Assembly (NCBI GenBank): GCA_016784355.1
Contig: JADHUV010000015.1
Coordinates: forward strand, 1-59,272
DNA from: Nitrospira sp.
GTDB lineage: Bacteria > Nitrospirota > Thermodesulfovibrionia > UBA6902
Direction of reading: 5' to 3'
DNA: 59,272 bases
Part shown: positions 29,224 through 38,434 of the stretch, piece by piece
Layout of the letters: each line of letters opens with the position of its first letter
Numbering within the stretch: position 1 is the first letter of the stretch
Notes under the pieces: model-generated
What the model saw: the letters and a program-made list of their open reading frames with translations, nothing else
Told to the model about the DNA's origin: nothing
Database searches by the model: none
Made by a program: the position numbers and the translations under genes

Positions 29224-30361
29224 CCTCAGAAGCTACATTCTCTTCAGGATGTTCTGCTGCGTAGTCAGCGGCATCTGCATCATTCAGTTCCTCTTCAAGC
29301 TGCATCTCTATCTCACCTTTCCGCATCTTGTTATACTCTGTCTCACTGATTATATCTATATCCCATCCAGTCAGTTTCATGGCCAGCCTTACATTCTGGC
29401 CTTTCTTGCCAATAGCTATAGATAACTGCTGATCATTAACTACAACAAGGGCTGACTTTTCTTCCTCATTTATCCCAACGCTCTCAACAGTCGCAGGACT
29501 CAGCGCCTTGGAAAGCAATATACGCGGATCATCAGTCCATGGAATAATGTCTATCCTCTCCCCTCTCAACTCACGCACAATACTCTGCACGCGAGTACCC
29601 TTCATACCTACACAGGCTCCAACAGGATCGACCATGGAATTTTTCGACTCTACGGTCAATTTGGTTCTGTCTCCGGCCTCCCTCACTATGGACTTAATCT
29701 CAACTATACCTTCATAAATCTCAGGTATCTCCATCTTGAAAAGCTCCGCTACAAAACTCGGATGTGATCTGGATAAAAGTATGACCGGTCCCTTCTGAGC
29801 CACCCTCACCTCTTCAATTAAGGCGCGGACGGTATCGCCCCTCTTTAATGTCTCAGTCGGCAGGGTAGACTTAATGGGAAGCAATGCCTCAGCTCGACCA
29901 AGCGCCACGTAATAACTGCCTTTTCCCCTGCGGATAACAACACCGTTTACGATCTCACCGGCTTTATCTTTATATTCATCATAAATAGCATCTTTTTCTG
30001 CCTCGCGCACTCGCTGAAACAGCACCTGCTTCGCTGTCTGGGCGGCAATTCTACCAAAATCATCCAGTGATATAGGCGATTCAAAATCACTCCCCAGCTC
30101 AACGGCGGAATCTGTCTTAAGAGCTTCTTCAAGAGAAACTTCCTCATGAGCGTCTGTGACTTTTTCCACTACAGTTTTCATATAGGAGATCTTGATCTCC
30201 CCGGACTCATCATCGATATTGATCTTAATTTCCCTCTCAAGACCATATTTTTTTCTTACCGCTGATAAAAGAGCTGCTTCAAGATTCCCAAGTATAGACT
30301 CCTTGGCAATACCTCTCTCCCTGCTCATCTGTTCAATTATATGTATGAGTTCACGATTCAT
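29204..30361 (-). CDS. nusA: Transcription termination/antitermination factor NusA
   Basis: 385 residues. The RNA polymerase-binding N-terminal domain (MNRELIHIIEQMSRERGI) is followed by an S1 domain (VNGVVIRRGKGSYYVALG) and two KH domains (DPVGACVGMKGTRVQSIVREL and IGKKGQNVRLAMKLTGW, partly shown). It ends in an acidic tail without the AR repeats of enteric NusA. It modulates pausing, termination and antitermination. The start overlaps the rimP stop (ATGA). infB, the usual next gene, is replaced by recG. Confidence 0.96.
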   Translation of the reverse strand: MNRELIHIIEQMSRERGIAKESILGNLEAALLSAVRKKYGLEREIKINIDDESGEIKISYMKTVVEKVTDAHEEVSLEEALKTDSAVELGSDFESPISLDDFGRIAAQTAKQVLFQRVREAEKDAIYDEYKDKAGEIVNGVVIRRGKGSYYVALGRAEALLPIKSTLPTETLKRGDTVRALIEEVRVAQKGPVILLSRSHPSFVAELFKMEIPEIYEGIVEIKSIVREAGDRTKLTVESKNSMVDPVGACVGMKGTRVQSIVRELRGERIDIIPWTDDPRILLSKALSPATVESVGINEEEKSALVVVNDQQLSIAIGKKGQNVRLAMKLTGWDIDIISETEYNKMRKGEIEMQLEEELNDADAADYAAEHPEENVASEDEKNEE

Positions 30362-30825
30362 TTATATTCTACCTCCAGTCTCGCATTAGTAATCAGGCTG
30401 TATGGAACAGTTATTTCCATTCCCTTCGGCAACTCAATGACAATCTCAGTATCGCCTGCTTTTGCAAGTTTTCCCACAAAAAAAGTCTGCTTCTCTATGG
30501 GTTCACTTATAACAACCCTCACAAGTCTGCCCTGATATTTCTTAAAATGGCGAAGTTCCTTCAGCGCCCTGTCAAGTCCAGGGGAAGAAACCTCAAGCAC
30601 ATATGCAGCAGGCAGCGGGTCCTCTACATCAAGCAATGCTGAAATTTCGCGACTTGCCTGCGCACATTCATCTATATTGACACCGTTTTCCTTCTCAATA
30701 TATACCCGCAGCAATGCCTTACTCCCGGTCCTCTTCAACTCGAGATCTTCCAGTTCAAGCCCCATAGACTTCACTACAGGCTCAATCAACTCAAACACTT
30801 TCAACCTCAAATTTTCCATATTCAT
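30358..30825 (-). CDS. rimP: Ribosome maturation factor RimP
   Basis: 155 residues from the ATG at 30825 (MNMENLRLKVFELIEPVV). The family core DLELKRTGSKALLRVYIEKENGVNIDECAQ is present, with LEVSSPGLDRAL. It is required for 30S subunit maturation. A longer in-frame ATG at 30882 would translate through a terminator-like hairpin, so I prefer the internal start; ATG at 30819 is equally possible. First gene of the rimP-nusA-recG unit. Confidence 0.92.
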   Translation of the reverse strand: MNMENLRLKVFELIEPVVKSMGLELEDLELKRTGSKALLRVYIEKENGVNIDECAQASREISALLDVEDPLPAAYVLEVSSPGLDRALKELRHFKKYQGRLVRVVISEPIEKQTFFVGKLAKAGDTEIVIELPKGMEITVPYSLITNARLEVEYK

Positions 30826-30833
30826 ATCGCCTA

Positions 30834-30866
30834 TAAAAACAAAAGAGCGGGAACACCCACTCTTTT
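30834..30866 (-). terminator. Intrinsic terminator or attenuator just upstream of rimP
   Basis: Arms at 30841-30851 and 30856-30866 form an 11-bp stem in the minus-strand RNA, with one G-U pair, closed by a 4-base loop and followed by GUUUUU. On the plus strand the same position is a C-A mismatch, so the structure is built for the minus strand. It ends about ten bases before the rimP start. It may end transcripts from the lipoprotein gene, attenuate the rimP-nusA-recG operon, or both. Confidence 0.7.
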
Positions 30867-30953
30867 TCAATATACTGCACAAGATTAAAAAACTATGAAA
30901 AAGGATACCATGTCTATCTCAAAAAAACAAGACATCCCCTAAAGCTGATCTCT

Positions 30954-31148
30954 CTAATACTTAGGGGTTCCCTCTGGAACTGGAGCCGGTTCATCCGGAT
31001 CAAACTTAGGTTTTTCCGGAGCTGAATGCCCTGAATTTTTCATCTCCTTTGAAACTGATGCCTTATCATCTGATTTACTGCATCCTGCCACCGAAAGCGT
31101 AAATACTGCAACAATAATTAGTAATAAACCTGACGAAATCTTCAACAT
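30954..31148 (-). CDS. Small lipoprotein, unknown function
   Basis: 64 residues. A signal peptide ends in a lipobox (SVAGC, C23). The mature part is short, charged and proline-rich (FDPDEPAPVPEGTPKY) with no recognised domain. It has a ribosome site (AGGAGG region) before the ATG. It is divergent from ferritin, sharing a 166-bp promoter region. Confidence 0.75.
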   Translation of the reverse strand: MLKISSGLLLIIVAVFTLSVAGCSKSDDKASVSKEMKNSGHSAPEKPKFDPDEPAPVPEGTPKY

Positions 31149-31314
31149 ATAGAACCCTCCTGTAGTTTATAGATATACATAAGTTAAGCAAGATAAAATT
31201 ATACCAGATCCTGGGTATACTGACCAGTCCCCTTTTTAATCAATCTCACATCCTATTCCCCTGTTATACACGATATAGTACAATATAACTAAATTAATAC
31301 TAAGGAGGATTATT

Positions 31315-31830
31315 ATGCTTAATCAAAACATGGAAAAAGCTATTAACGACCAGATAAATGCAGAGATTTATTCTTCGTATCTCTATTTATCCATGTCAGC
31401 GTATTTTGATTCCATTAACCTCAAAGGCTGCTCTCACTGGATGAGGATTCAGGCAATGGAAGAGATGACTCATTTTAAACGATTTTATGATTTCCTCACT
31501 GCCCGCGGCGGAAGGGTCATACTTGCTCAAATCGATGCACCTCCCTCCGCATGGGATGCCCCTCTGGCCGTATTTGAGAATGTATTGACTCATGAGCAAC
31601 TGGTGACCGGCCTGATCAACAAACTTATTGATCTATCTATGGAATTGAAAGATCATGCCACTAATAGCTTTCTGCAATGGTTTATTGATGAACAGGTTGA
31701 AGAGGAAGCATCAGCAGACGAGGTTATTCAAAGTATGAAACTCAATGCAAACAATCCTGGCGGACTGTTTATCATAGACAAAGAACTGATGCAGAGGGTT
31801 TTCACCCCGCCAGTAGGCGTGACTCTGTAG
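31315..31830 (+). CDS. ftnA: Non-haem ferritin
   Basis: 171 residues of the FtnA type. Ferroxidase residues lie in INAEIYSSYLYLSM and MEEMTHFKRF (ExxH) in the first helices and EEQVEEEASADEV in the third. No haem-ligand methionine context of bacterioferritin was seen. It oxidises and stores iron in a 24-mer shell. AAGGAGG lies eight bases before the ATG. Followed by a strong terminator. Confidence 0.94.
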   Translation: MLNQNMEKAINDQINAEIYSSYLYLSMSAYFDSINLKGCSHWMRIQAMEEMTHFKRFYDFLTARGGRVILAQIDAPPSAWDAPLAVFENVLTHEQLVTGLINKLIDLSMELKDHATNSFLQWFIDEQVEEEASADEVIQSMKLNANNPGGLFIIDKELMQRVFTPPVGVTL

Positions 31831-31872
31831 ACTGCATTACAACTTAAACAAAATAACGCATTAAATAAAAAT

Positions 31873-31911
31873 AATATCGGGCCTGTATATTAAGAATACA
31901 GGCCCGATATT
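31873..31911. terminator. Bidirectional terminator between ferritin and SWIB genes
   Basis: A perfect 16-bp stem (31873-31888 with 31896-31911) and 7-base loop, with T-rich flanks on both strands (ATTTTTG on plus; A-rich left arm giving a U tract on minus). It lies between convergent stop codons and should end both transcripts. Confidence 0.9.
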
Positions 31912-31917
31912 TTTGTC

Positions 31918-32244
31918 TTATTCTATGTTTGCGCCAACAATAGCAGCCATCTGCATCATGTTGATTGTCTGGCCTTCTTTCATCTTAGTAAGATCAGTAA
32001 GCTTGCCTGACTTGCTTTTGGACTTTGTATTTTTGAAGAGCGGGAGCAATTTAGCATCAGCAACAATAAACTTACCTGCATTCTCAGCTTTTCCATTTTC
32101 AGTCTTTGTCTGAAGTTTATTGGCTTTAATATAATCCCATAATTTTTTTGTAATCTCTGTTCTCGGAAGCTCTTTCGCTCCCAGAAATTCTGCTAATTCA
32201 CTTTTCAGCTTTACCGGCTTGCTTAATCCTTTTGCTTCTGCCAT
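31918..32244 (-). CDS. Stand-alone SWIB/MDM2 domain protein
   Basis: 108 residues. The SWIB fold runs from KPVKLKSELAEFLG through ELPRTEITKKLWDYIKANKLQ to the core FIVADAKLLPLF. SWIB domains are best known from eukaryotic chromatin remodelling complexes. Bacterial single-domain forms are found in chlamydiae and other lineages with no settled role. The chosen ATG has AAGGAG six bases upstream; a TTG two codons earlier would leave no spacing. The C-terminal ~30 residues are basic and then hydrophobic. Confidence 0.87.
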   Translation of the reverse strand: MAEAKGLSKPVKLKSELAEFLGAKELPRTEITKKLWDYIKANKLQTKTENGKAENAGKFIVADAKLLPLFKNTKSKSKSGKLTDLTKMKEGQTINMMQMAAIVGANIE

Positions 32245-32398
32245 TTTCAACTCCTTGATATTTAGATTTAAATGGAATGATCTCCAGGGTCAGATTTTCT
32301 GCCCGTTATATTTGCACAACCCGTATATTGCATCATTATTACATTTTTTATTTTTTTTATCATCTAAAAATATATACACAGCATAAAAGCTATAGAAG

Positions 32399-32436
32399 AT
32401 AAAAAAGGAGCAGGAAAAAGTTCCTGCTCCTTTTGA
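32399..32436 (-). terminator. Terminator after groEL
   Basis: A perfect 14-bp stem (32403-32416 with 32421-32434) and 4-base loop, followed on the minus strand by UUUUUU. It lies 20 bases past the groEL stop. The stem contains GGAGCAGG. Confidence 0.92.
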
Positions 32437-32455
32437 ATTGTAATAGCGAAAAAGC

Positions 32456-34132
<1,677 letters not shown>

Positions 34133-34423
34133 TTATTTTCCGAGAATTCCAAGTACATCATCTTCTCTGATTATGAGATACTCATTATCATTCATATTGA
34201 TCTTTGAACCAGAATATTTTTCAAATAAAACGGTGTCTCCAATCTTGATTTCCATAGGTTGAAGCTTACCGTCATCGGTAACCTTACCTGTACCTACAGC
34301 AATAACATCACCCTTCTGCGGTTTTTCCTTTGCTGAATCAGGGATATATAACCCTCCTGCACTCTTTTCAGGTTCTTCGCTATACTGTACTAACAGCCTG
34401 TCCTTCAGTGGTTTAAAATTCAT
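34133..34423 (-). CDS. groS: Co-chaperonin GroES
   Basis: 96 residues, standard length. It starts MNFKPLKDRLLVQY; the mobile loop is EKSAGGLYIPDSAKEKP and the end is EYLIIREDDVLGIL. It caps the GroEL ring. AGAAAGGAG precedes the ATG. A CIRCE operator lies 60-86 bases upstream. Confidence 0.97.
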   Translation of the reverse strand: MNFKPLKDRLLVQYSEEPEKSAGGLYIPDSAKEKPQKGDVIAVGTGKVTDDGKLQPMEIKIGDTVLFEKYSGSKINMNDNEYLIIREDDVLGILGK

Positions 34424-34482
34424 TGTTTATTCTCCTTTCTGTAGCACTTATTTTGTTTTTGTGCAATAAGTTATGAGTTTTT

Positions 34483-34509
34483 CTAGCACTCTGCTGAGGT
34501 GAGTGCTAA
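34483..34509 (-). promoter_or_regulatory. CIRCE operator (HrcA binding site)
   Basis: On the minus strand TTAGCACTC-N9-GAGTGCTAG, which matches the CIRCE consensus at 17 of 18 positions. It lies upstream of groES in the expected place. HrcA repression of groES-groEL is therefore predicted; hrcA itself is not in the window. Confidence 0.95.
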
Positions 34510-34719
34510 TATAATATTATTCAATTTCAATGACAAGGTCTTAAACCAGCCTATATTGGGTCTAATTAAGCGAATATTGAGGATTATATCATTTTTAATC
34601 GATAATGCTTAATTTTTCTCAATATTACGTATCATATATAATCAATTAAAAATAAAGCATGAATTCCTTGAATGATCAACTAACTACTTTCGTATAATTC
34701 AAAGACTGCAAAATATTAA

Positions 34720-35385
34720 TTAACGCTCTTTTATCGAAAAAAATATCTTACTTATGATCAACCCTGCAAGAAAACCGCCGATATGAGCAAACCAGGCCAC
34801 TCCGCCCTGAACATCTAATCCACTGCTTAAAATACCATTTATAAGCTGTATAGCTATCCAAAAGCCAATAACAATGTAGGCCGGAAGCTTTATAACCTCT
34901 ATAAAAATAACAAGAAAAATCAATACATGAACCCTGGCCTTCGGGTAAAGCAGAATATATGCCCCCAGTATCCCGGAGACTGCCCCGCTGGCACCAATCA
35001 TCGGCACCATAGACGTCGAATCGGTCAGAGCATGACTATACACAGCTACTGCCCCGCACATAATGTAAAAAACGATAAATCGTACAATCCCTAACTTATC
35101 TTCAATATTATTGCCAAATATCCACAAATACAGCATATTTACAAATAAATGCAGGAAGCCGCCATGCATAAACATAGAGGTGATGATAGTCATAAACGGA
35201 TGTATCGGCTGCACTGTACTCCCTGTCAGCAGTAAATGCGGCACAGCTCCATATAAAAATGTCGTTGGAAACACCCCCCTGGGACTTATATACTGCCAGA
35301 GAAAAACAAGAACATTCAGGACTATAATCGAAATAGTTACTATTGGAAAATTCTCTGCCGGATTATCGTCTTTAAAGGGAATCAT
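34720..35385 (-). CDS. Rhomboid-family intramembrane serine protease
   Basis: 221 residues, six membrane helices. Catalytic serine in GASGAVSG and catalytic histidine in WFAHIGGFLAG. MFMHGGFLHLFVNMLYLW carries the family's oxyanion/loop motif (the HxxxxHxxxN pattern). It cleaves transmembrane substrates; targets are unknown. It begins MIPFKDDNP, typical for this bacterial subfamily. Monocistronic. Confidence 0.93.
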   Translation of the reverse strand: MIPFKDDNPAENFPIVTISIIVLNVLVFLWQYISPRGVFPTTFLYGAVPHLLLTGSTVQPIHPFMTIITSMFMHGGFLHLFVNMLYLWIFGNNIEDKLGIVRFIVFYIMCGAVAVYSHALTDSTSMVPMIGASGAVSGILGAYILLYPKARVHVLIFLVIFIEVIKLPAYIVIGFWIAIQLINGILSSGLDVQGGVAWFAHIGGFLAGLIISKIFFSIKER

Positions 35386-35477
35386 ATGTCTGAACTTATC
35401 GAATATCTCAAAGGTTTGTCAATTGGGATGATGAATACTAATGTATGAGCAAAATGCGTGACAGTGCACTGAATTAC

Positions 35478-35511
35478 ATAAAAAGACGGCCGGGGAGGGA
35501 ACCCGGCCGCC
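35478..35511 (-). terminator. Terminator after the ZraP/Spy-like gene
   Basis: An 8-bp GC-rich stem (35487-35494 with 35502-35509) and 7-base loop. On the minus strand it is followed by UCUUUUUAUG. It lies about 30 bases past the stop of the periplasmic protein gene. Confidence 0.88.
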
Positions 35512-35541
35512 ATTTACAACAAAGGAGGGGGAAAATACCGT

Positions 35542-35937
35542 TTACTGACAACTCCCGTATCCGCCATTTCTTCCAATCCTCATTTGAGGGAACTTTCCTG
35601 AAATTTTTTCATGCATTTCTTTTACCTCGGATTCCAGCTTTGCTATCTCTTCATTTGTAGCCTTCGGATTTCTCCGTGCCTCGTTGTACTCAAATTTCTT
35701 TTCGTGCATCTCACGCCTAAGTGCTGTTGTCTCCTCAAAAGCCTTCTGATTTTCTGGAGTATTGATCATGCCCTGACCCATTCCGGGCTGCCCGTGGCCA
35801 GCACCCATCCCGTGCTGGCCATATCCGGGACCCGACATATGACCTCCTCCCCATCCGCTTCCCGGTCCATGGGCCACGGCCAGTGTACCCATTGCCAGAA
35901 CGGATATAATTCCGGTTATGATTAATATTTTTTTCAT
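35542..35937 (-). CDS. Periplasmic ZraP/Spy-like metal-binding protein
   Basis: 131 residues. A signal peptide (MKKILIITGIISVLAMGTLAVA) leads to a Gly/His/Met-rich segment (GWGGGHMSGPGYGQHGMG) and then helices with ALRREMHEKKFEY and EVKEMHEKISGKF, the LTxxQ-type periplasmic chaperone/metal-sensor family. It probably buffers zinc or copper or protects envelope proteins. The ATG at 35937 has GGAGG five bases upstream; an upstream in-frame start at 35952 has none. Confidence 0.85.
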   Translation of the reverse strand: MKKILIITGIISVLAMGTLAVAHGPGSGWGGGHMSGPGYGQHGMGAGHGQPGMGQGMINTPENQKAFEETTALRREMHEKKFEYNEARRNPKATNEEIAKLESEVKEMHEKISGKFPQMRIGRNGGYGSCQ

Positions 35938-36088
35938 ACAAACCTCCTGCAACTAAGGTTAAACCGTCTCTTCAAATAACGGTCTCATCCAAAATCAGCT
36001 GATCTGTTTCTTGTACTTATAATAAGAAAGGTATTTGAAGGAAAAGTGAATAAAAAGTGAATAAAATGTGAAGCTCTTACTTCTTACT

Positions 36089-36340
36089 TCACTCCTCATC
36101 ACAATAGCATGAATCGGACTGATACTTGTCCCATCGGGCTTTAAAGGTCTCAATACTGTCCAGGTTTTCAATGATCTTACTGCACCCCGTTATAGTCCTG
36201 TTGTCGATAAGCATGGTCGGCGTATCAACAGAATTGTCCACGCCTATTGTCATTATCCTGCAGGCAAGGCAGAGATCCAGCAACTTCTTCTCAATAAAAT
36301 CACAATCGCTGCATTGCCGCTCTCTATAGAAAATAATCAT
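36089..36340 (-). CDS. Glutaredoxin-like thiol protein
   Basis: 83 residues. The start MIIFYRERQCSDCDFIEKKL has a redox CxxC on the first helix of a thioredoxin fold, and TPTMLIDNRTITG supplies the cis-Pro strand. It ends in a Cys-rich tail (CYCDEE). A thiol-disulfide or metal-handling role is inferred. It lies 27 bp after the PAP2 gene on the same strand, so probably co-transcribed. Confidence 0.75.
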   Translation of the reverse strand: MIIFYRERQCSDCDFIEKKLLDLCLACRIMTIGVDNSVDTPTMLIDNRTITGCSKIIENLDSIETFKARWDKYQSDSCYCDEE

Positions 36341-36367
36341 ATTAACCCTGTTCCATTAAAGGGATCA

Positions 36368-36895
36368 TTACCATTCTTTCCAGAAAACAAAGGATGGCAT
36401 ACCCTCGTTATATGCAACTGTTACCGCCGAATTCTCATACGCGGCAGTGAAAAAATAAGAACTCGCTATCCCAAGGGCCGCACCTGCTAAAACATCTTCT
36501 AAATAATGCCTATCAGACTGCACCCGGCTATACCCGACAAAGGCCGCTCCGAGATAGGCGGGCAGCGCCCTTTGAAAACCATATCTTTTATGAACAAATG
36601 CCGCACCCTGAAATGATATTGTGGAATGACCAGAGGGGAAAGACCGTGACCCGCCATCAGGCCTGGTCCGGTTAATGGTATATTTAAGCCCGCCTGCAGC
36701 GGCAGCACTCGCAAGCAGGGACTTATAAAACTGAGCCCTCCCCTGAGTATCATCAATATAATAGGTTGCAGCAATTACAGTTGAAGGTATCAGCGCCAGC
36801 AGCACATCTCCCGCCTTTTCATTAAAATCATCTGCATAGACCCTGCCTCCTGCACACAGCATCAGCACTATCAGTGACACAACCAACCTCTTCAT
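36368..36895 (-). CDS. PAP2-family lipid phosphatase
   Basis: 175 residues with a signal peptide (MKRLVVSLIVLMLCAGGRVYA). The three phosphatase motifs are present: KYTINRTRP, PSGHS and SRVQSDRHYLEDV. It may dephosphorylate undecaprenyl pyrophosphate, phosphatidate or lipid A at the periplasmic face. AGGAG lies five bases before the ATG at 36895, which favours this start over 36910. It heads a two-gene unit with the glutaredoxin-like gene. Confidence 0.9.
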   Translation of the reverse strand: MKRLVVSLIVLMLCAGGRVYADDFNEKAGDVLLALIPSTVIAATYYIDDTQGRAQFYKSLLASAAAAGGLKYTINRTRPDGGSRSFPSGHSTISFQGAAFVHKRYGFQRALPAYLGAAFVGYSRVQSDRHYLEDVLAGAALGIASSYFFTAAYENSAVTVAYNEGMPSFVFWKEW

Positions 36896-36910
36896 CCACT
36901 CTCCTATCAA

Positions 36911-37493
36911 AAAAACCTTTTAATCTTAAACACTTGACTACGAAATGTCGTTATTATAGCATTTTTAGAATCGACTGAAAAAGTTAATATAACGGTCAAC
37001 AATATGACATACTGCTAACCAGCATGTATTTCAATGACCTGCCCACGTAAACCTCACTGAGTTCGATACAGACAGATAATATCCCTTTTACATCGACTTA
37101 TCAATAACTTATACATCATTGCAGTATTAAAATACGGGTATTTCAACTCATTGCTGACCCTCCCTATATATACAATACAAATCGTTAAATTTGTTTACGC
37201 ACAGTAAAATTTATGTCAAAAATACGACACAAATATTCCCTGCTGTCGAAGTTGCTATTACAGTGCTAATACAATGTGTTATATCTGACTTTTTTACTTA
37301 TAACACTATAAATATTTCCTTGTGTCAAAAAAATGCCCATATTTCATCTTCTATAAATCTCATATTATCAGGCAGTTATCCCCTGGCATAAAGAATGCAT
37401 TACTAATATTGTAAAGAACATTAACAAGAAACAATTATTAGGTAATGGAGGCTATTACAAACATTCTCAGTAAGTCATATAGGAGCTGAAATC
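36911..37493. other. 583-bp divergent intergenic region upstream of the beta-oxidation operon
   Basis: AT-rich and without coding potential. It holds a sigma-54-like motif at 37384-37399. Further up, GACACAA (37226-37232) and TTGTGTC (37320-37326) form a spaced inverted pair, and TGTC-N8-GACA lies at about 37215-37230. These could be activator sites, but this is guesswork. The length fits complex regulation of the operon. Confidence 0.5.
37384..37399 (+). promoter_or_regulatory. Possible sigma-54 promoter of the beta-oxidation operon
   Basis: TGGCATAAAGAATGCA against TGGCACG-N4-TTGCW: the -24 GG and -12 GC dinucleotides are at the exact spacing, with TGGCA and TGCA conserved and three mismatches between. 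It lies about 95 bases before the first gene. A sigma-54 activator would be needed; none is nearby. Confidence 0.45.
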
Positions 37494-38432
37494 ATGGGAA
37501 TTATACAGAAAATAATTAATTGGCTAACAGCAAAAGTAACCACCCTTTTAACCTGGGATAGAGATGTATTAGATGTCCCGCCCTGTGATTTTGCCCGCTT
37601 CCGTTTTGAACTGCGCCTGTGTGATGTAATACTCGTAGAAGGCCGTACCCGCATCAGTGATGTCATTAAAACAATTACCCTCAGCTGCTGGACACATGCC
37701 GCTATATATATAGGCCGATTAGATGATATCGAAGATGCTGACGTAAGAAATCTGGTCAAGTCCTATCACCCCGGGCCGAAAGACGAACATCTGATAATCG
37801 AATCCCTTCTTGGCGGAGGCACTATAATTTCACCCCTGTCGAAATACCAGTATGACAATATACGGATATGCAGGCCAAAGGACCTCAGTCCACATGATGC
37901 ACAGACCGTCATGAAAACAGCGGCAGGCTTTCTCGGCTGCAAATATAATACGCGCCAACTGCTTGACCTTGCGCGTTTCATGTTCCCCTACGGCATACTT
38001 CCAAGACGCTGGCGTTCCAGCCTTTTTAACCACATGCCGGGCCAGTCGACCAGGACTATCTGCTCAACTATGCTGGTTGAGGCATTCTCTTCGGCAAAAT
38101 ATCCAGTCCTGCCGGTCAGACGACGCGCAAGCGATGACAGTCTCACATGGTTTCATCGCAACACAAATCTCTTCACTCCGCGGGATTTTGACTACTCGCC
38201 GTTTTTTGAGATTATAAAGTTTCCCTTTGTAGGCCACGATATGGCTTTTTACCGAAATCTTCCCTGGGATAAAAAAGGGGTTATCTATAATGACGAGGCA
38301 GAATGTGCACCCGATGACCCGCACTGCTCGTCAAAAAAAGAAAATCTGAGACGCAGATTTCTGCCGCGGTTCGCTCAGAAAGCCAGCTGCAGCAAAGACG
38401 GTGAAAGTAATAACCAGTACATAGGAGGTTAA
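37494..38432 (+). CDS. YiiX/NlpC-P60-like cysteine hydrolase
   Basis: 312 residues. The permuted papain-like fold is suggested by RLCDVILVEGRTRISDVI, SCWTHAAIYIGR with the catalytic His, LIIESLLGGG, and RTICSTMLVEAF with the catalytic Cys, the order seen in YiiX/YebB-like proteins (His before Cys). Members act on amide or ester bonds of lipids or peptides. No signal peptide. AGGAG precedes the ATG. It is the first gene of the beta-oxidation operon, two bases before fadE, so a role in freeing or transferring acyl groups is attractive but unproven. Confidence 0.75.
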   Translation: MGIIQKIINWLTAKVTTLLTWDRDVLDVPPCDFARFRFELRLCDVILVEGRTRISDVIKTITLSCWTHAAIYIGRLDDIEDADVRNLVKSYHPGPKDEHLIIESLLGGGTIISPLSKYQYDNIRICRPKDLSPHDAQTVMKTAAGFLGCKYNTRQLLDLARFMFPYGILPRRWRSSLFNHMPGQSTRTICSTMLVEAFSSAKYPVLPVRRRASDDSLTWFHRNTNLFTPRDFDYSPFFEIIKFPFVGHDMAFYRNLPWDKKGVIYNDEAECAPDDPHCSSKKENLRRRFLPRFAQKASCSKDGESNNQYIGG

Positions 38433-38434
38433 GC

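Noticed and set aside
37191..37391. 66-codon open frame in the gap before the beta-oxidation operon
   Set aside because: It has no ribosome site and no recognisable features, and it overlaps the possible -24/-12 promoter.
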